From NCBI RefSeq assembly GCF_000768315.1, contig NZ_AQQX01000001.1:744001-808000 (forward strand): 64,000 bases of DNA, in the 5' to 3' direction. The notes below the pieces were generated by a model, which made no database searches, was not told the DNA's origin, and worked only from the letters and a program-made list of their open reading frames with translations. Below, one piece after another: positions 32,134 to 41,543 of the stretch. The DNA is from Pseudooceanicola atlanticus. Lineage in GTDB: Bacteria; Pseudomonadota; Alphaproteobacteria; Rhodobacterales; Rhodobacteraceae. Made by a program: the position numbers and the translations under genes. Within the stretch, counting starts at the first letter, position 1. The number at the start of each line of letters is the position of its first letter.

Positions 32134-32553
32134 ATGGCAGATACCCTCACCTTCAGCCTTGTTTCGCCGGAACGGAGCCTCGCCTCCGGGTCTGCGAAAG
32201 AGGTGCAGATCCCGGGCGCCGATGGTGACCTGACGGCGATGGCAGGCCATGCCCCGCTGATCACCACTCTGCGCCCCGGGCTGCTGCATGTGTCCGGTCC
32301 GGACGGGGACGACGATTACGTCGTCACCGGCGGCTTCGCCGAGATCTCGGCCGAAGGCGTCACCGTCCTGGTGGAACGTGCGCTGCACCAGAAGGAGATG
32401 ACGCAAGACATCTTCAACGATTGGGTCAAGGAAGCAAAGGAAGCCCACCAGGCGGCTTCCGGCGACGCCGCCGACAGCGCGGCCAAGCTGCTGGCCGACA
32501 TGGTTGCCGTGGGTGGCCATATCGGTCTGGATTCGTCCCAGGCGAACCTCTGA
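32134..32553 (+). CDS. atpC: ATP synthase F1 epsilon subunit
   Basis: 139 residues; part of the rotor base and a regulator of ATP hydrolysis. The N-terminal beta-sandwich is clear ([57 protein letters not shown]). The C-terminal helical part is present but shortened and Ala-rich, common in this group. It ends the operon; a terminator follows 22 bases later. Confidence 0.96.
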   Translation: MADTLTFSLVSPERSLASGSAKEVQIPGADGDLTAMAGHAPLITTLRPGLLHVSGPDGDDDYVVTGGFAEISAEGVTVLVERALHQKEMTQDIFNDWVKEAKEAHQAASGDAADSAAKLLADMVAVGGHIGLDSSQANL

Positions 32554-32575
32554 TCCGATCCGCATGACGGATTTG

Positions 32576-32611
32576 AAAGGCCCCGGACCCGCTCCGGGGC
32601 CTTTTCTTTTT
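32576..32611 (+). terminator. Rho-independent terminator of the ATP synthase operon
   Basis: AAAGGCCCCGGA and TCCGGGGCCTTT form a perfect 12-bp stem around CCCGC, followed by TCTTTTTG. Confidence 0.93.
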
Positions 32612-32787
32612 GAACCGTTGCCAAGCGGCGCGCCTGCGGCGCACGCGATGCCTTGCGATCATCCGGGGGATGATCGCGGGGGCGCCTAGCGGTGCGGTCC
32701 GGGCCGTGTGGGAACCCTGGCTGCCTAGCGCAGCGGTCAGGGCCGGTTCCCCTGTCCCACGCGGCGCAATCGCGCTATCCATGCCCT

Positions 32788-33129
32788 ATGATGAACGCCG
32801 ACGATCTGCGCGCCTTCCTGACGGGCCAAGACCTATACGCCTTCGACCCCGCCACCGGCGACCGGGTCGCACAGGTGGCCTATGACCCGGACGGCACCTG
32901 CCGCCTGCGCTTTGCCGATGGCCGGGCGGAGGGCGGGGTCTACGGGGTCGACGGCGACACCTACTGGACCCGCTACGACGCGTTCCGGGGCGGGGCGGTC
33001 AATGCCTTCCGGCTGGAAACGCTTGCCTCCGGTATCGCACAGGCCTGGCACGTGGATGGTACCCGCGCCTTCATCCAGACAGCACAGGACAGCCTGCCGT
33101 CCGACCTGATCCCGGGCCCTGCCGACTGA
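32788..33129 (+). CDS. Hypothetical protein
   Basis: 113 residues with no recognised domain. It looks globular and soluble, with a repeated beta pattern (VAQVAYDPDGTCRLRF, GGVYGVDGDTYWTRYDAF) and a C-terminal segment rich in short polar residues. Two adjacent ATGs (32788, 32791) are possible starts; neither has a strong ribosome site, but GC-rich third positions support coding. It is isolated between the atp terminator and the convergent TRAP operon. Confidence 0.6.
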   Translation: MMNADDLRAFLTGQDLYAFDPATGDRVAQVAYDPDGTCRLRFADGRAEGGVYGVDGDTYWTRYDAFRGGAVNAFRLETLASGIAQAWHVDGTRAFIQTAQDSLPSDLIPGPAD

Positions 33130-33219
33130 TCCGGGCCTCATCGACCGGCCTAAACGCAAGACGCGCGGCCCGTTGCCGGACCGCGCGCCTGTCTACGCGT
33201 ATTGGATGGCTCTAGCCGA

Positions 33220-34254
33220 TCATTCGATGGTCACGCCCATGGTCTCGCCGATGGTGGCGTTCCAGGTGGTCACGCACTCCGCGCCACAGCGCTCGGCGAA
33301 GGCCGGCAGGATCGCGGTCTGCACGCTTTCGGCCACCAGCGCCTCGTCGGCTTCGGTCAGGGGGACCAGCGTCATGCCGGCCGGGTCGCCATGGGGGCAG
33401 GGGCCGGAGGTGTTGCAGGCCAGGCCCGTCTCGGTTTCCGTCGCAGCCAGGTCGAAGATCGAGCCTTCAAGTTCAAGCAGCCCCTCGGTCAGGTAGTCCT
33501 GCACCGACGCGTCCAGGCCGTTCCACCAGTCCAGGTTGGCCAGCTGTGCGGCGAGGCCGAAATTGACCGGCATCGGAGAGATGAACTTCGCGCTCTCGCT
33601 CCACTTCGCCTTGTAGCCCGACAGCGCGCCGGTGATGGCGCAATCGACCACGCCGCTGGCCAGCGAGGATTGCACCTCGGCGAAGGCCATCGACACGGGC
33701 GAACCGCCGAGGCTGCTGACAAAGGCCTGCTGCGACGCCCCCGAGGCGCGCACCTTGCGACCGGCGAGATCTGCGATGGCGGTGAATTCGTCGCGGCAAT
33801 AGATCACCTGCGCCTGGTAGGTGCCGAAGCCCAGAAGCTTGATGTTGTGCTCGGTCTCGAGGAAGTCGGCATAGGCCTCGCGCCAGGCGCCGGTGACCTC
33901 GGCCAGTTCCTCGACGCTGCCCAGAAGGCCCACGAGGTCGGCGGATTCGTTCATCGGCACTTCGCCGGAATTGTAGGCCAGCACCGTGGTGGCCATCTGC
34001 AGCGTGCCGTTGCTGACCAGGCGGAAGATCTCGCCGCCCTTGAAGCCCAGTTCAGTGAAGGGTTTCACGTTGACCGTGATCTTGCCGTCGGTCTCGGCGG
34101 GGACCGTTTCGGTCCAGAAGGGCAGTTCCTTGTCGATGTACATCGACAGGCTGCCGATGGAGCCGACGACGTTGAATTCCGTCTCGGGCATGTCCTGCGC
34201 AAGCGCGGGCACGGCCATGGCGGCGGTGAGGGCAAGGGGCAGTAAGGACTTCAT
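33220..34254 (-). CDS. TRAP transporter solute-binding protein, DctP type (set 1)
   Basis: 344 residues with a signal peptide (MKSLLPLALTAAMAVPALA). Family landmarks are KGGEIFRLVSNGTLQMATT, YCRDEFTAIADLAGRKVRASGA and SMAFAEVQSSLASGVVDCAI; the arginine in GRKVRASG normally binds the substrate carboxylate. It is last in the leftward dctQ-dctM-dctP order. Two C-terminal cysteine pairs (ACNTSGPC, RCGAEC) probably form disulfides. A carboxylate substrate is expected from the family; its identity is unknown. Confidence 0.9.
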   Translation of the reverse strand: MKSLLPLALTAAMAVPALAQDMPETEFNVVGSIGSLSMYIDKELPFWTETVPAETDGKITVNVKPFTELGFKGGEIFRLVSNGTLQMATTVLAYNSGEVPMNESADLVGLLGSVEELAEVTGAWREAYADFLETEHNIKLLGFGTYQAQVIYCRDEFTAIADLAGRKVRASGASQQAFVSSLGGSPVSMAFAEVQSSLASGVVDCAITGALSGYKAKWSESAKFISPMPVNFGLAAQLANLDWWNGLDASVQDYLTEGLLELEGSIFDLAATETETGLACNTSGPCPHGDPAGMTLVPLTEADEALVAESVQTAILPAFAERCGAECVTTWNATIGETMGVTIE

Positions 34255-34281
34255 GGATAATCTCCCTGGTTGGTTGCGGCG

Positions 34282-35589
34282 TTATCCGCCGGTCTTCGGA
34301 TTGACGATGGTGGGCAACCACAGCGCCAGCTGCGGAAACGAGATGAGCAGGGCGATCATGATCAGCATCGCGATCAGGAACGGCGCCGCGCCCTTGAAAA
34401 GATCGGTGAAGGCGCCGCCGCCCTTGCGGACGGCCTGCACCACGTAAAGGTTCATGCCCACGGGCGGGGTGATCAGTGCGGCTTCGATCAGGATGACGAA
34501 GACGACGCCCCACCAGACCGGCGAATAGCCCAGGCTGACCACGACGGGGGCGATGATCGGGGTGGTGGCGATCATCATGCTGAGGGTTTCCATGAAACAG
34601 CCCAGCACGAGGTAGAAGCAGATGATCGCCAGCAACATGCCCAGCGGGCTGAAGCCCAGCCCCAGCACCGCGTCGGAAATCGCCTGGACCAGGCCGATGG
34701 AGACCATGACGAAGTTCAAGAAGGACGCGGCGATCACGATCAGCATGATCATGCAGGTGGTGCGCGCGGTGCCCTCGAAGGCTTCCAGCAGCACGGGCAG
34801 GGTCAGCTTGCGGTTCAGCGCCACCAGCCCGATGGTCGCCACCAGCCCCAGGGCCGAGGCCTCGGTCGGGGTGGCAAGGCCGGCATAGATCGACCCGACC
34901 ACGATGGCGAAGAGCCCGATGGGCGGCACCAGGTGCGGCAGCCCGCGCAGCCGTTCGCCCCACAGGCCCCGGCGTTCGATCTTGTGCCCGCCCCAATCGC
35001 GCCGCCACAGGACCAGCGCCAGGATGATGCCGGAAAACAGCCCCGCCAGCATCAGCCCGGGCAGGAACCCCGCCGCGTAGAGATCGGTGACAGAGGTATC
35101 GGTCAGCACCGCGTAGATGATCATGTTGATCGACGGCGGGATCAGGATGCCCAGCGTGCCCCCCGCGGCGATGGAGCCGAGGAAGAGCGGCCGGTTATAG
35201 CCCCCCTTGTCCATCTGCGGGATCGCCACCGTACCGATGGTCGCCGCCGTCGCCAGTGACGAACCGGAGGTCGCCGCAAACACGGCCGAGGACGCCACGT
35301 TGGTGTGCATCAGCCGCCCCGGCAGCCGCGCGAACCACGGTGTCAGCGCATCGAACAGCCGCCCCGACACGCCCGACCGGTGCATCAGCTCGCCCATCAT
35401 GATGAACATCGGTGCGGCGACGAGGATGAAATCCTCCGACGAATTCCACGCCAGCTCACCCGCCGCCCCGGTCATCGGGAAGAAGGCGTAGTTCTCGGAC
35501 AGGATATAGCCGGTCAGCGCCAGCACCGCCGCGACCGGCAGGCTCAGCGCGATCATGCCCAGCAGCAGGAGGAGCGCGGTCGAAATCAT
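34282..35589 (-). CDS. TRAP transporter large permease, DctM type (set 1)
   Basis: 435 residues, about twelve membrane helices; it performs sodium-coupled transport with the small permease. The typical GSSLATAATIGTVAIPQM, GTLGILIPPSINMIIYA and YAGLATPTEASALG motifs are seen. ATG 35589 overlaps the dctQ stop by four bases. The longer reading frame to 35817 is an antisense-type extension within dctQ. Confidence 0.92.
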   Translation of the reverse strand: MISTALLLLLGMIALSLPVAAVLALTGYILSENYAFFPMTGAAGELAWNSSEDFILVAAPMFIMMGELMHRSGVSGRLFDALTPWFARLPGRLMHTNVASSAVFAATSGSSLATAATIGTVAIPQMDKGGYNRPLFLGSIAAGGTLGILIPPSINMIIYAVLTDTSVTDLYAAGFLPGLMLAGLFSGIILALVLWRRDWGGHKIERRGLWGERLRGLPHLVPPIGLFAIVVGSIYAGLATPTEASALGLVATIGLVALNRKLTLPVLLEAFEGTARTTCMIMLIVIAASFLNFVMVSIGLVQAISDAVLGLGFSPLGMLLAIICFYLVLGCFMETLSMMIATTPIIAPVVVSLGYSPVWWGVVFVILIEAALITPPVGMNLYVVQAVRKGGGAFTDLFKGAAPFLIAMLIMIALLISFPQLALWLPTIVNPKTGG

Positions 35590-36161
35590 CGGCCCCCCTC
35601 CGCCGCGTGCACGGCATCGGTGATCTCGGCGTCGATATCGGCGCTGCCGACGATGGCATGGAACCCGTCGCGATCCCCGCGCACCAGCCGCAGCACGGCC
35701 CGGATCGGCGCCAGCACCGCGACGAAGGCGAACCAGAACAGCCCGATCCACCACAGGCCCTGCGGGATCACCATCGGGATCCGCAGAAGCGAAATCGACC
35801 GCGCCCCCATGTCCCAACTCTGTGCCAGGGTCTTCCAGGCGTACCAGGCCAGCGCCGCGGCCACGACGGCCAGCACGCAGGCGGCCAGCAGGTCACAGGC
35901 CGCGCGCAGGGCAAAGGGCAGGCGGGCGACCAGGAAATCGACCCGGATATGCGCCTTGGTCGTGACCGTGTGCGCCATGCCCAGCCCGATACAGGCGGCA
36001 AGGCCAAAGCCCGAGATTTCAAAGCTTTCCACCGCGCTGCGGTTGAAGAAATAGCGCGACAGCACGTCGATCGTGATCGGCACGGCGCATCCGAACAGGA
36101 CCACCGCGCCGGCAATCCAGGCCAGCCATTGGGATATGCGGTTCACCAGGGGATCGGTCAT
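35586..36161 (-). CDS. TRAP transporter small permease, DctQ type (set 1)
   Basis: 191 residues with four membrane helices (WLAWIAGAVVLFGCAVPI, then SGFGLAACIGLGMAHTV and two more) and the family motif KAHIRVDFLVARLP. ATG 36161 was chosen over an upstream codon because the fold starts at MTDPLVNRIS. It opens the set-1 transporter operon. Confidence 0.88.
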   Translation of the reverse strand: MTDPLVNRISQWLAWIAGAVVLFGCAVPITIDVLSRYFFNRSAVESFEISGFGLAACIGLGMAHTVTTKAHIRVDFLVARLPFALRAACDLLAACVLAVVAAALAWYAWKTLAQSWDMGARSISLLRIPMVIPQGLWWIGLFWFAFVAVLAPIRAVLRLVRGDRDGFHAIVGSADIDAEITDAVHAAEGGR

Positions 36162-36623
36162 GCGGCGCCTCCGTTGCGGAAACCGGAGCATGCCGCGTGG
36201 CCCCTGTCCATCCTTGTCTTGAGCGCCTCGGTGCGGAAGGGGCGGAGAGGTGAATTGGATTGCATGTGCCGGTGCAGGACGTTGGCAATCGCGCGCCCCC
36301 TGCGCGTGAGGCGCTGTTTGCCTTGCTGGCCGATGATCCCATGTCCCGTGCGGCGGTCACACCGTGCATCGCCGATCGGCCCCGTCGCGTGGTCGGCACG
36401 CCGAATTGGTCTGCCCCACTTTTGCTGGGACGGGCCGCGACTTCGCGCGCCCGTCGGGCCGGTCGCGGCCCTCAGCACTGGTGCGCGGCAGAGTGCAACC
36501 AATCCTGCCAAGAGGATGGACGACCCTTTTGCGTCGGCGGTCCTCGGCGCGTCATGGCGCATCGCCAGGGCCGCAGGGATGTCCCCCGTCGCAGCGGTCC
36601 CGCTCCGGTCCATCCCTGCCGCC
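36162..36623 (-). other. Gene-free space between hyuB and the set-1 TRAP genes
   Basis: No credible gene on either strand. It probably holds the leader and perhaps a promoter of the dctQ-dctM-dctP operon, since genes on both sides run leftward. No clear terminator or operator was found. Confidence 0.5.
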
Positions 36624-38252
36624 TCAGACATAGCCATCCGCCTCATCCTCGGCCCGGGCCTCCGGGTCGCGCTCGGACGGGGCGCCGTGACCGCCGCCGC
36701 CGGGGGTCTCCATCCGCACGATATCGCCCGCCTGCAGGGGATGTCCGACCGTCTTGGCGCTCAGCTGTGCGGTCTCGCCGTCGCGGGTCACGCTCAGGGA
36801 CCCGCCGCGCCCCTCGGCGCCGCCATCCAGCCCGTAAGGCCGCGTGTCGAACACGTCGAAGGCCGAGTTCAGCAAGCCGCTTTCGGCCAGGAACTCCCAT
36901 TCCCGCACGATGCCCAGCCCGCCGCGCATCCGGCCCGCCCCGCCAGACCCCGAGATCAGCCCGTAGCGCGTGAACCGCAGCGGGAACAGCGCCTCGATCA
37001 TCTCGACGGGGGTGTTCTGGCCATTGTGGAACCCCGCGGCCAGGCCGTTGGCGCCGTCCTTTTCGGGATGCGCGCCCCAGCCGCCCAGCTCGGCGTCGAA
37101 ATAGACCTGGCGGCGGCCATCGGCGTGGCGGATGTTCACCGCGTGGTTGAAGGTCGTGCCGTAATAGCTGGCGGGGATGCGGTCGGGGATGACCCCGGCA
37201 AAGGCGCGCAGCACGGCGGTCGCGGTCTTGTGGCCTGGCAGCATCCGCATCGCCACCGGCGCGGGGAAGCTGGCATTGACCAGCGATCCCTCCGGCGCGG
37301 TCACGGTGATCGGGCGATAGCAGCCGGCATTGACCGTCGCGGTCACCCCACACGCGGCGATGACGGCGTAATAGACGGCCGAGGTCGTGGTCGCCATGGT
37401 CGCGTTGATCGGCCCGCGGGCCTGCGGCGCGGTGCCGGTGAAGTCGATGGCGATCTCGCTGCCCTCGATGGTCAGCGTCACCGCGATGCGCAGCGGCTCT
37501 CCGCCCGACACCTCGGCATCGGTGAAATCTTCGGCCGTCCAGCTGCCGTCGGGCAGCGCCTCGATCGCGCTGCGCATCTCGTGTTCAGCATGGTCCAGCA
37601 GGGCGGCGCCGATTTCTTCCAGGGTGTCGGTGCCATAGCGGTCGGCCAGCCGCAGCATCGCCCGCGCGCCGACATCCAGTGCCGCGATCTGGGACAGGAA
37701 ATCGCCGCGGAAAGTTTCGGGTTCGCGCACGTTCTGAAGGATGGTGGCGAACAGGTCCTCCTGCATCTCGCCGCCCTTCACGATGCGCACCGGGGGCAGG
37801 CGCAGCCCCTCCTGGAAGACCTCGACCGCGCTGGCCGTATAGCCCCCCGCCGCCCCGCCGCCGACATCGACATGGTGGATCAGCACGCAGGTGATGGCGA
37901 TCCGGCGGCCGTTCTCGAAGACCGGCTTGAAGGCGATGAAATCTGGCAGGTGCTGGCCGCCGCAATAGGGGTCGTTGGTCACGATCACGTCGCCCTCGGC
38001 CCAGTCCTTCAGCGGGATGTGATTGGCGATCACGTGGCGCAGGCACAGCTCCATCGAGTTCAGGTGCACCGGCATCCGCGCCGCCTGCGCCACGTTGCGG
38101 CCCTCTGCGTCGAAGACGGCGGTCGAGTAATCCAGCAGCTCGCGCACGGTGGTCGAACGCGAGGTGCGCCAGACCGTCACCGACATTTCTTCGGCGACCG
38201 ACACCAGCGCGGCCGAGACGATTTCCAGCAGGACGGGATCGGGGCGGCTCAT
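36624..38252 (-). CDS. hyuB: Hydantoinase B / oxoprolinase family protein
   Basis: 542 residues. Family features are the N-terminal PVLLEIVSAALVSVAEEM, TNDPYCGGQHLPDF, HHVDVGGGAAGGY, DFTGTAPQARGPINAT and the glycine-rich end TPGGGGHG. With the A subunit it forms an ATP-dependent enzyme that opens cyclic amides (hydantoins, 5-oxoproline) or carboxylates related compounds. Its start overlaps the hyuA stop (ATGA). The position between two TRAP transporters suggests they import its substrate. Confidence 0.92.
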   Translation of the reverse strand: MSRPDPVLLEIVSAALVSVAEEMSVTVWRTSRSTTVRELLDYSTAVFDAEGRNVAQAARMPVHLNSMELCLRHVIANHIPLKDWAEGDVIVTNDPYCGGQHLPDFIAFKPVFENGRRIAITCVLIHHVDVGGGAAGGYTASAVEVFQEGLRLPPVRIVKGGEMQEDLFATILQNVREPETFRGDFLSQIAALDVGARAMLRLADRYGTDTLEEIGAALLDHAEHEMRSAIEALPDGSWTAEDFTDAEVSGGEPLRIAVTLTIEGSEIAIDFTGTAPQARGPINATMATTTSAVYYAVIAACGVTATVNAGCYRPITVTAPEGSLVNASFPAPVAMRMLPGHKTATAVLRAFAGVIPDRIPASYYGTTFNHAVNIRHADGRRQVYFDAELGGWGAHPEKDGANGLAAGFHNGQNTPVEMIEALFPLRFTRYGLISGSGGAGRMRGGLGIVREWEFLAESGLLNSAFDVFDTRPYGLDGGAEGRGGSLSVTRDGETAQLSAKTVGHPLQAGDIVRMETPGGGGHGAPSERDPEARAEDEADGYV

Positions 38253-40315
38253 GTCTCTTTCCTCGCGGTCATGTCACCGGACGGGGTCATGGTCATCGAC
38301 CAGCCCGCCGGCAGCAGCATGGTGGTGTATTCCTGTTCGATGATCGCCGGGCCGTCGATCCGGGCCCCGGGGGCCAGCGACAGCTGGCGATGCACCGGCG
38401 TGTCCGTCCAGGCGCCGTTGACGTGGACGGGGCGGGTATGGTCGACAGCCGCCTCGCTTGGGGCGTAATCGTCGGTGGGCAGGTCATCCTCGCCCAGCAC
38501 ACCGATGGCGGTCAGGCGCAGTGTCACCAGCTCCACCGCCTCTTTCGGATCGTCGAAGGAAAACCGCTGGCGATGCTCGTCCTCGAACCGGGCGCGCAAC
38601 TGCACCAACCCGTCCGCGTCCAGGCCGCCCTCGGGCAGCGGCACCGTCAGCTCGAAGGCCTGGCCGGCATAGCGCAGATCGCCGGTCAGGATCAGGCGGC
38701 GCCGGTCGGCGGCCATGCCATCCTCGTCCAGCAGCGCCTGGCCCTTCTCGCGCAGCTCTGCCGCGATGGCCTCGAGCGCGGGCAGGCTGTCGGGGACCAG
38801 CGGCAGGATCTCGGTCCGCGACAGGTCGTGCTGAATGTCCGAGAACAGGATCCCATGCGCCGAAAAGGTCGACGGATCGCGCGGAAAGATCACCCGCGTG
38901 ATCCCCAGCTCCTCTGCCACCTCGACCGCGTGCAGACCGCCCGCGCCGCCAAAGCTCATCAGCGCGAAATCCCGCGGGTCCAGGCCCTTGGCGAACAGAG
39001 AGAACTTGATCGACGCGGCCAGCTTCGCGTTCACCACCGCCAGGATGCCCGAGGCCGCGTGATCCGCGCTCAGCCCCAGCGGCGCCTCGATCCGGTCATG
39101 CAGCGCGGCGCGGGCCCCGTCCAGGTCCAGCGCGAACCGCCCGCCCAGGAAGGTCGCCGGGTCCAGCCGTCCGAGGATCAGGTTCACATCCGTCACCGTG
39201 GGTTCGGTGCCGCCGCGTCCATAGCAGACGGGGCCGGGCACGGCACCCGCGCTGCGCGGGCCCACCTGCAAGCGGCCCGACGGATCGACAAAGGCGACGC
39301 TGCCGCCGCCCGCGCCGATCGTGTGCATTTCGACCATGGGCACGCGCACGGGCAGGCCGTCGATCTCGCCCTGGGTGACGACCGACCGGACCCCGTCCGA
39401 AACCACCGCCACGTCATAGCTCGTCCCGCCCATGTCGACGCCCACCACGTCCGGCGTGTCCAGCCGCCGCGCCAGTTTCTGCGCCGCCAGCACCCCGCCC
39501 GACGGGCCGGACAGCAACAGCTTGACCGGCGCCTGCACCGCCGCCTCAAGGCTGATCGCGCCGCCATTGGACTGGATCAGGTAGAGCGGCGCGGTGATGT
39601 CCGCCTCGGCCATCCGGGTGCGCAGCGCGGCGACATAGCGGGCGATGACCGGCACCAGCAGGGCGTTCAGCACCGTGGTCGCGGTGCGTTCGAATTCGCG
39701 GATCTCGGGCGAGACCTCGTGGCTGCACGACACCGCCAGGTCCGGGCAGCGCTCCAGCAAACGGTCGCGGATCGCGATTTCCTGTTCGGGGTTTGCAAAG
39801 GCGTTCAGCAGGCAGATCGCCACCGCCTCCGCGCCCGAGGCCGCAACCTGGTCGATGACCGCATCCAGTGCCGCCGCGTCGATCTCGCGGATGACCTCGC
39901 CGCCCGCGCCGATGCGGCCCGGCGCGCCAAAGCGGTGGCGGCGCGGGATCAGCACCGACCGTTCCGGCGCCTTCAGCGCGTAGATGTCGGTGCGGGCATG
40001 GCGGCCGATCTCCAGCACATCCTCGAACCCTTCGGTGGTGATCAGCGCGCCGGGGGGCAGGTCGCGGGTCAGCACCGCGTTGGTGGCGATGGTCGTGCCA
40101 TGCAGGATCAGCGCGATATCCTCGGTGCCAAAGCCGAACCGCTCGCCCGCCTGAGTGATCGCGTCGGTCAGGCCGCGCGCCGGGTTGTCCGGCGTGGTCG
40201 GCGATTTCAGGCTATGTGCCCGGCCCGTCGCGGCATCGCGGAATTCGAGGTCCGTGAAGGTCCCGCCGATATCGACGGCGATGGTGATCCGGGGTCTGGG
40301 CATCAGGGCAGGCAT
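38249..40315 (-). CDS. hyuA: Hydantoinase A / oxoprolinase family protein
   Basis: 688 residues with an actin-like ATPase fold. The N-terminal phosphate loop is AVDIGGTFTDLEF, followed by HGTTIATNAVL; LLSGPSGGVLAA, VGVDMGGTSYDVAVV and ARLDTPD-type segments are in the middle, and PLVPDSL marks the C-terminal part. ATG 40315 or ATG 40303 may be the start. An AT-rich space upstream holds an inverted repeat that could be a LysR-family operator. Substrate (hydantoin, oxoproline, N-methylhydantoin, or a ketone in related carboxylases) cannot be told. Confidence 0.92.
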   Translation of the reverse strand: MPALMPRPRITIAVDIGGTFTDLEFRDAATGRAHSLKSPTTPDNPARGLTDAITQAGERFGFGTEDIALILHGTTIATNAVLTRDLPPGALITTEGFEDVLEIGRHARTDIYALKAPERSVLIPRRHRFGAPGRIGAGGEVIREIDAAALDAVIDQVAASGAEAVAICLLNAFANPEQEIAIRDRLLERCPDLAVSCSHEVSPEIREFERTATTVLNALLVPVIARYVAALRTRMAEADITAPLYLIQSNGGAISLEAAVQAPVKLLLSGPSGGVLAAQKLARRLDTPDVVGVDMGGTSYDVAVVSDGVRSVVTQGEIDGLPVRVPMVEMHTIGAGGGSVAFVDPSGRLQVGPRSAGAVPGPVCYGRGGTEPTVTDVNLILGRLDPATFLGGRFALDLDGARAALHDRIEAPLGLSADHAASGILAVVNAKLAASIKFSLFAKGLDPRDFALMSFGGAGGLHAVEVAEELGITRVIFPRDPSTFSAHGILFSDIQHDLSRTEILPLVPDSLPALEAIAAELREKGQALLDEDGMAADRRRLILTGDLRYAGQAFELTVPLPEGGLDADGLVQLRARFEDEHRQRFSFDDPKEAVELVTLRLTAIGVLGEDDLPTDDYAPSEAAVDHTRPVHVNGAWTDTPVHRQLSLAPGARIDGPAIIEQEYTTMLLPAGWSMTMTPSGDMTARKET

Positions 40316-40400
40316 CCGCTTTTGATCTGGCGCTTGGTGCGTCTGGCCAAAGCGTTGCCGTGGAAAATTATTAAATCAAACTCAGAATTTTTTGCGTTTG

Positions 40401-40419
40401 CGATAAGGAAATTTTATCG
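40401..40419. promoter_or_regulatory. Inverted repeat upstream of hyuA, candidate LysR-type operator
   Basis: CGATAA and TTATCG are separated by seven bases. It contains the T-N11-A pattern of LysR-family sites and lies 86 bp before hyuA, overlapping the lysR stop codon (TAA at 40416-40414). The AT content is far above the surroundings. Confidence 0.4.
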
Positions 40420-41313
40420 GCTGTGCGCATGGGCCTGCGCGACCTCCAGTGCCATCTGCCCGGCACTTTCCACCACGTGGCTTTTCGGATCGCCCAGGTA
40501 AGAGGCCGTGAATTGCAGCGGCGCGGGCAGCCAGCCGGGATCGAAGACCCGCAAAAGCCCCCTCTTTTCAAGGTCATGACCCAGGGCGCGGGGCAGGGGC
40601 GCGACGCCCAGCCCGGCCTCGACCATGCGGAAACAGGCCGACAGCGAAGACGAAGTGAAGACCTGCACTTGTGTCCCGACCCGGTCGAACAATTCGCGTT
40701 TCAGCTCTCTGTGCGGGCGGGTGTTGCGGGCATAGGTGATCACCGGTCGCGTGGCGATCAGGGCCGCATCGCCGCCCGGAGGGCTTATTGTTTCAGCAGC
40801 CACGTACCAGGCCAGGTCGAATCCCGGCAGCATCACGTTGGTCACCGACGCCTCCGAGATCGGGCCCAGCAGGATCGCCAGGTCGATCTCGCGGTCCAGC
40901 AGCCCGGCCCGCAGGTTGGTCGAGACATCGACATTGACCTCGATCTCGACCTTGGAGAACCGCTGGTGCAGGGCCGCGACGAAATCCGGCAGCCAGGATT
41001 GCGCAACGGTTTCCGCCACGCCCAGCCGCAACTGCCGCTCGATCCCCTCGGGGGCGATGATATGGGCGGTGACCTGTTCCGACAGCGTCTCGAACTGCTC
41101 CGCGTAGCGCACCAGCATGTCGCCCCGCTTGGTCAGCACGAGCCCCGCGCCCTTGCGGTCGAACAGCTCGACCCCGAGCGCGGTTTCCAGCGCTTTGATC
41201 CGGGCCGAGACGGCGGGCTGGGTGACATTCAGGCTCTGCGCCGCCCGCCGCACCCCGCCCAGCCGGACGACTTCGAGAAAACTGCGGAGCTGTTCGATAT
41301 TGAGGCGGGTCAA
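40414..41313 (-). CDS. LysR-family transcriptional regulator
   Basis: 299 residues. The N-terminal winged HTH (LRSFLEVVRLGGVRRAAQSLNVTQPAVSARIKALE, split by the usual turn) is followed by a periplasmic-binding-like effector domain with EIDLAILLGP. TTG 41313 is the likely start; no ATG precedes the HTH in frame. It lies between the set-2 TRAP genes and hyuA, all leftward, and probably regulates one or both. The effector is unknown. Confidence 0.9.
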   Translation of the reverse strand: MTRLNIEQLRSFLEVVRLGGVRRAAQSLNVTQPAVSARIKALETALGVELFDRKGAGLVLTKRGDMLVRYAEQFETLSEQVTAHIIAPEGIERQLRLGVAETVAQSWLPDFVAALHQRFSKVEIEVNVDVSTNLRAGLLDREIDLAILLGPISEASVTNVMLPGFDLAWYVAAETISPPGGDAALIATRPVITYARNTRPHRELKRELFDRVGTQVQVFTSSSLSACFRMVEAGLGVAPLPRALGHDLEKRGLLRVFDPGWLPAPLQFTASYLGDPKSHVVESAGQMALEVAQAHAHSR

Positions 41314-41543
41314 GGGCTGGGTCTCGCGTTGCGTGCCCGGACCTTAGCAGCGCCGGGCGCGGGGCCAAGCGCAGAACTTGGATGGGCCAGCCGCCGCTCC
41401 TCACCAAGGGCCGCGCCCTCCCGGGGGGAGGATCGGGCGCGGCCCGGGCTTTCAGCCCGTGCCAAGGATCGTGTTGATAACCTCGGTGGCCGCCACGTCC
41501 CCACAAAAGCAGAAGAGGAGGCCTAAGCCCCCTCTCCAATCCG

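Noticed and set aside
35607-38468. Long plus-strand open frame (953 codons) across dctQ and hyuB
   Set aside because: It lies opposite two well-supported genes and a gap; composition is that of an antisense frame.
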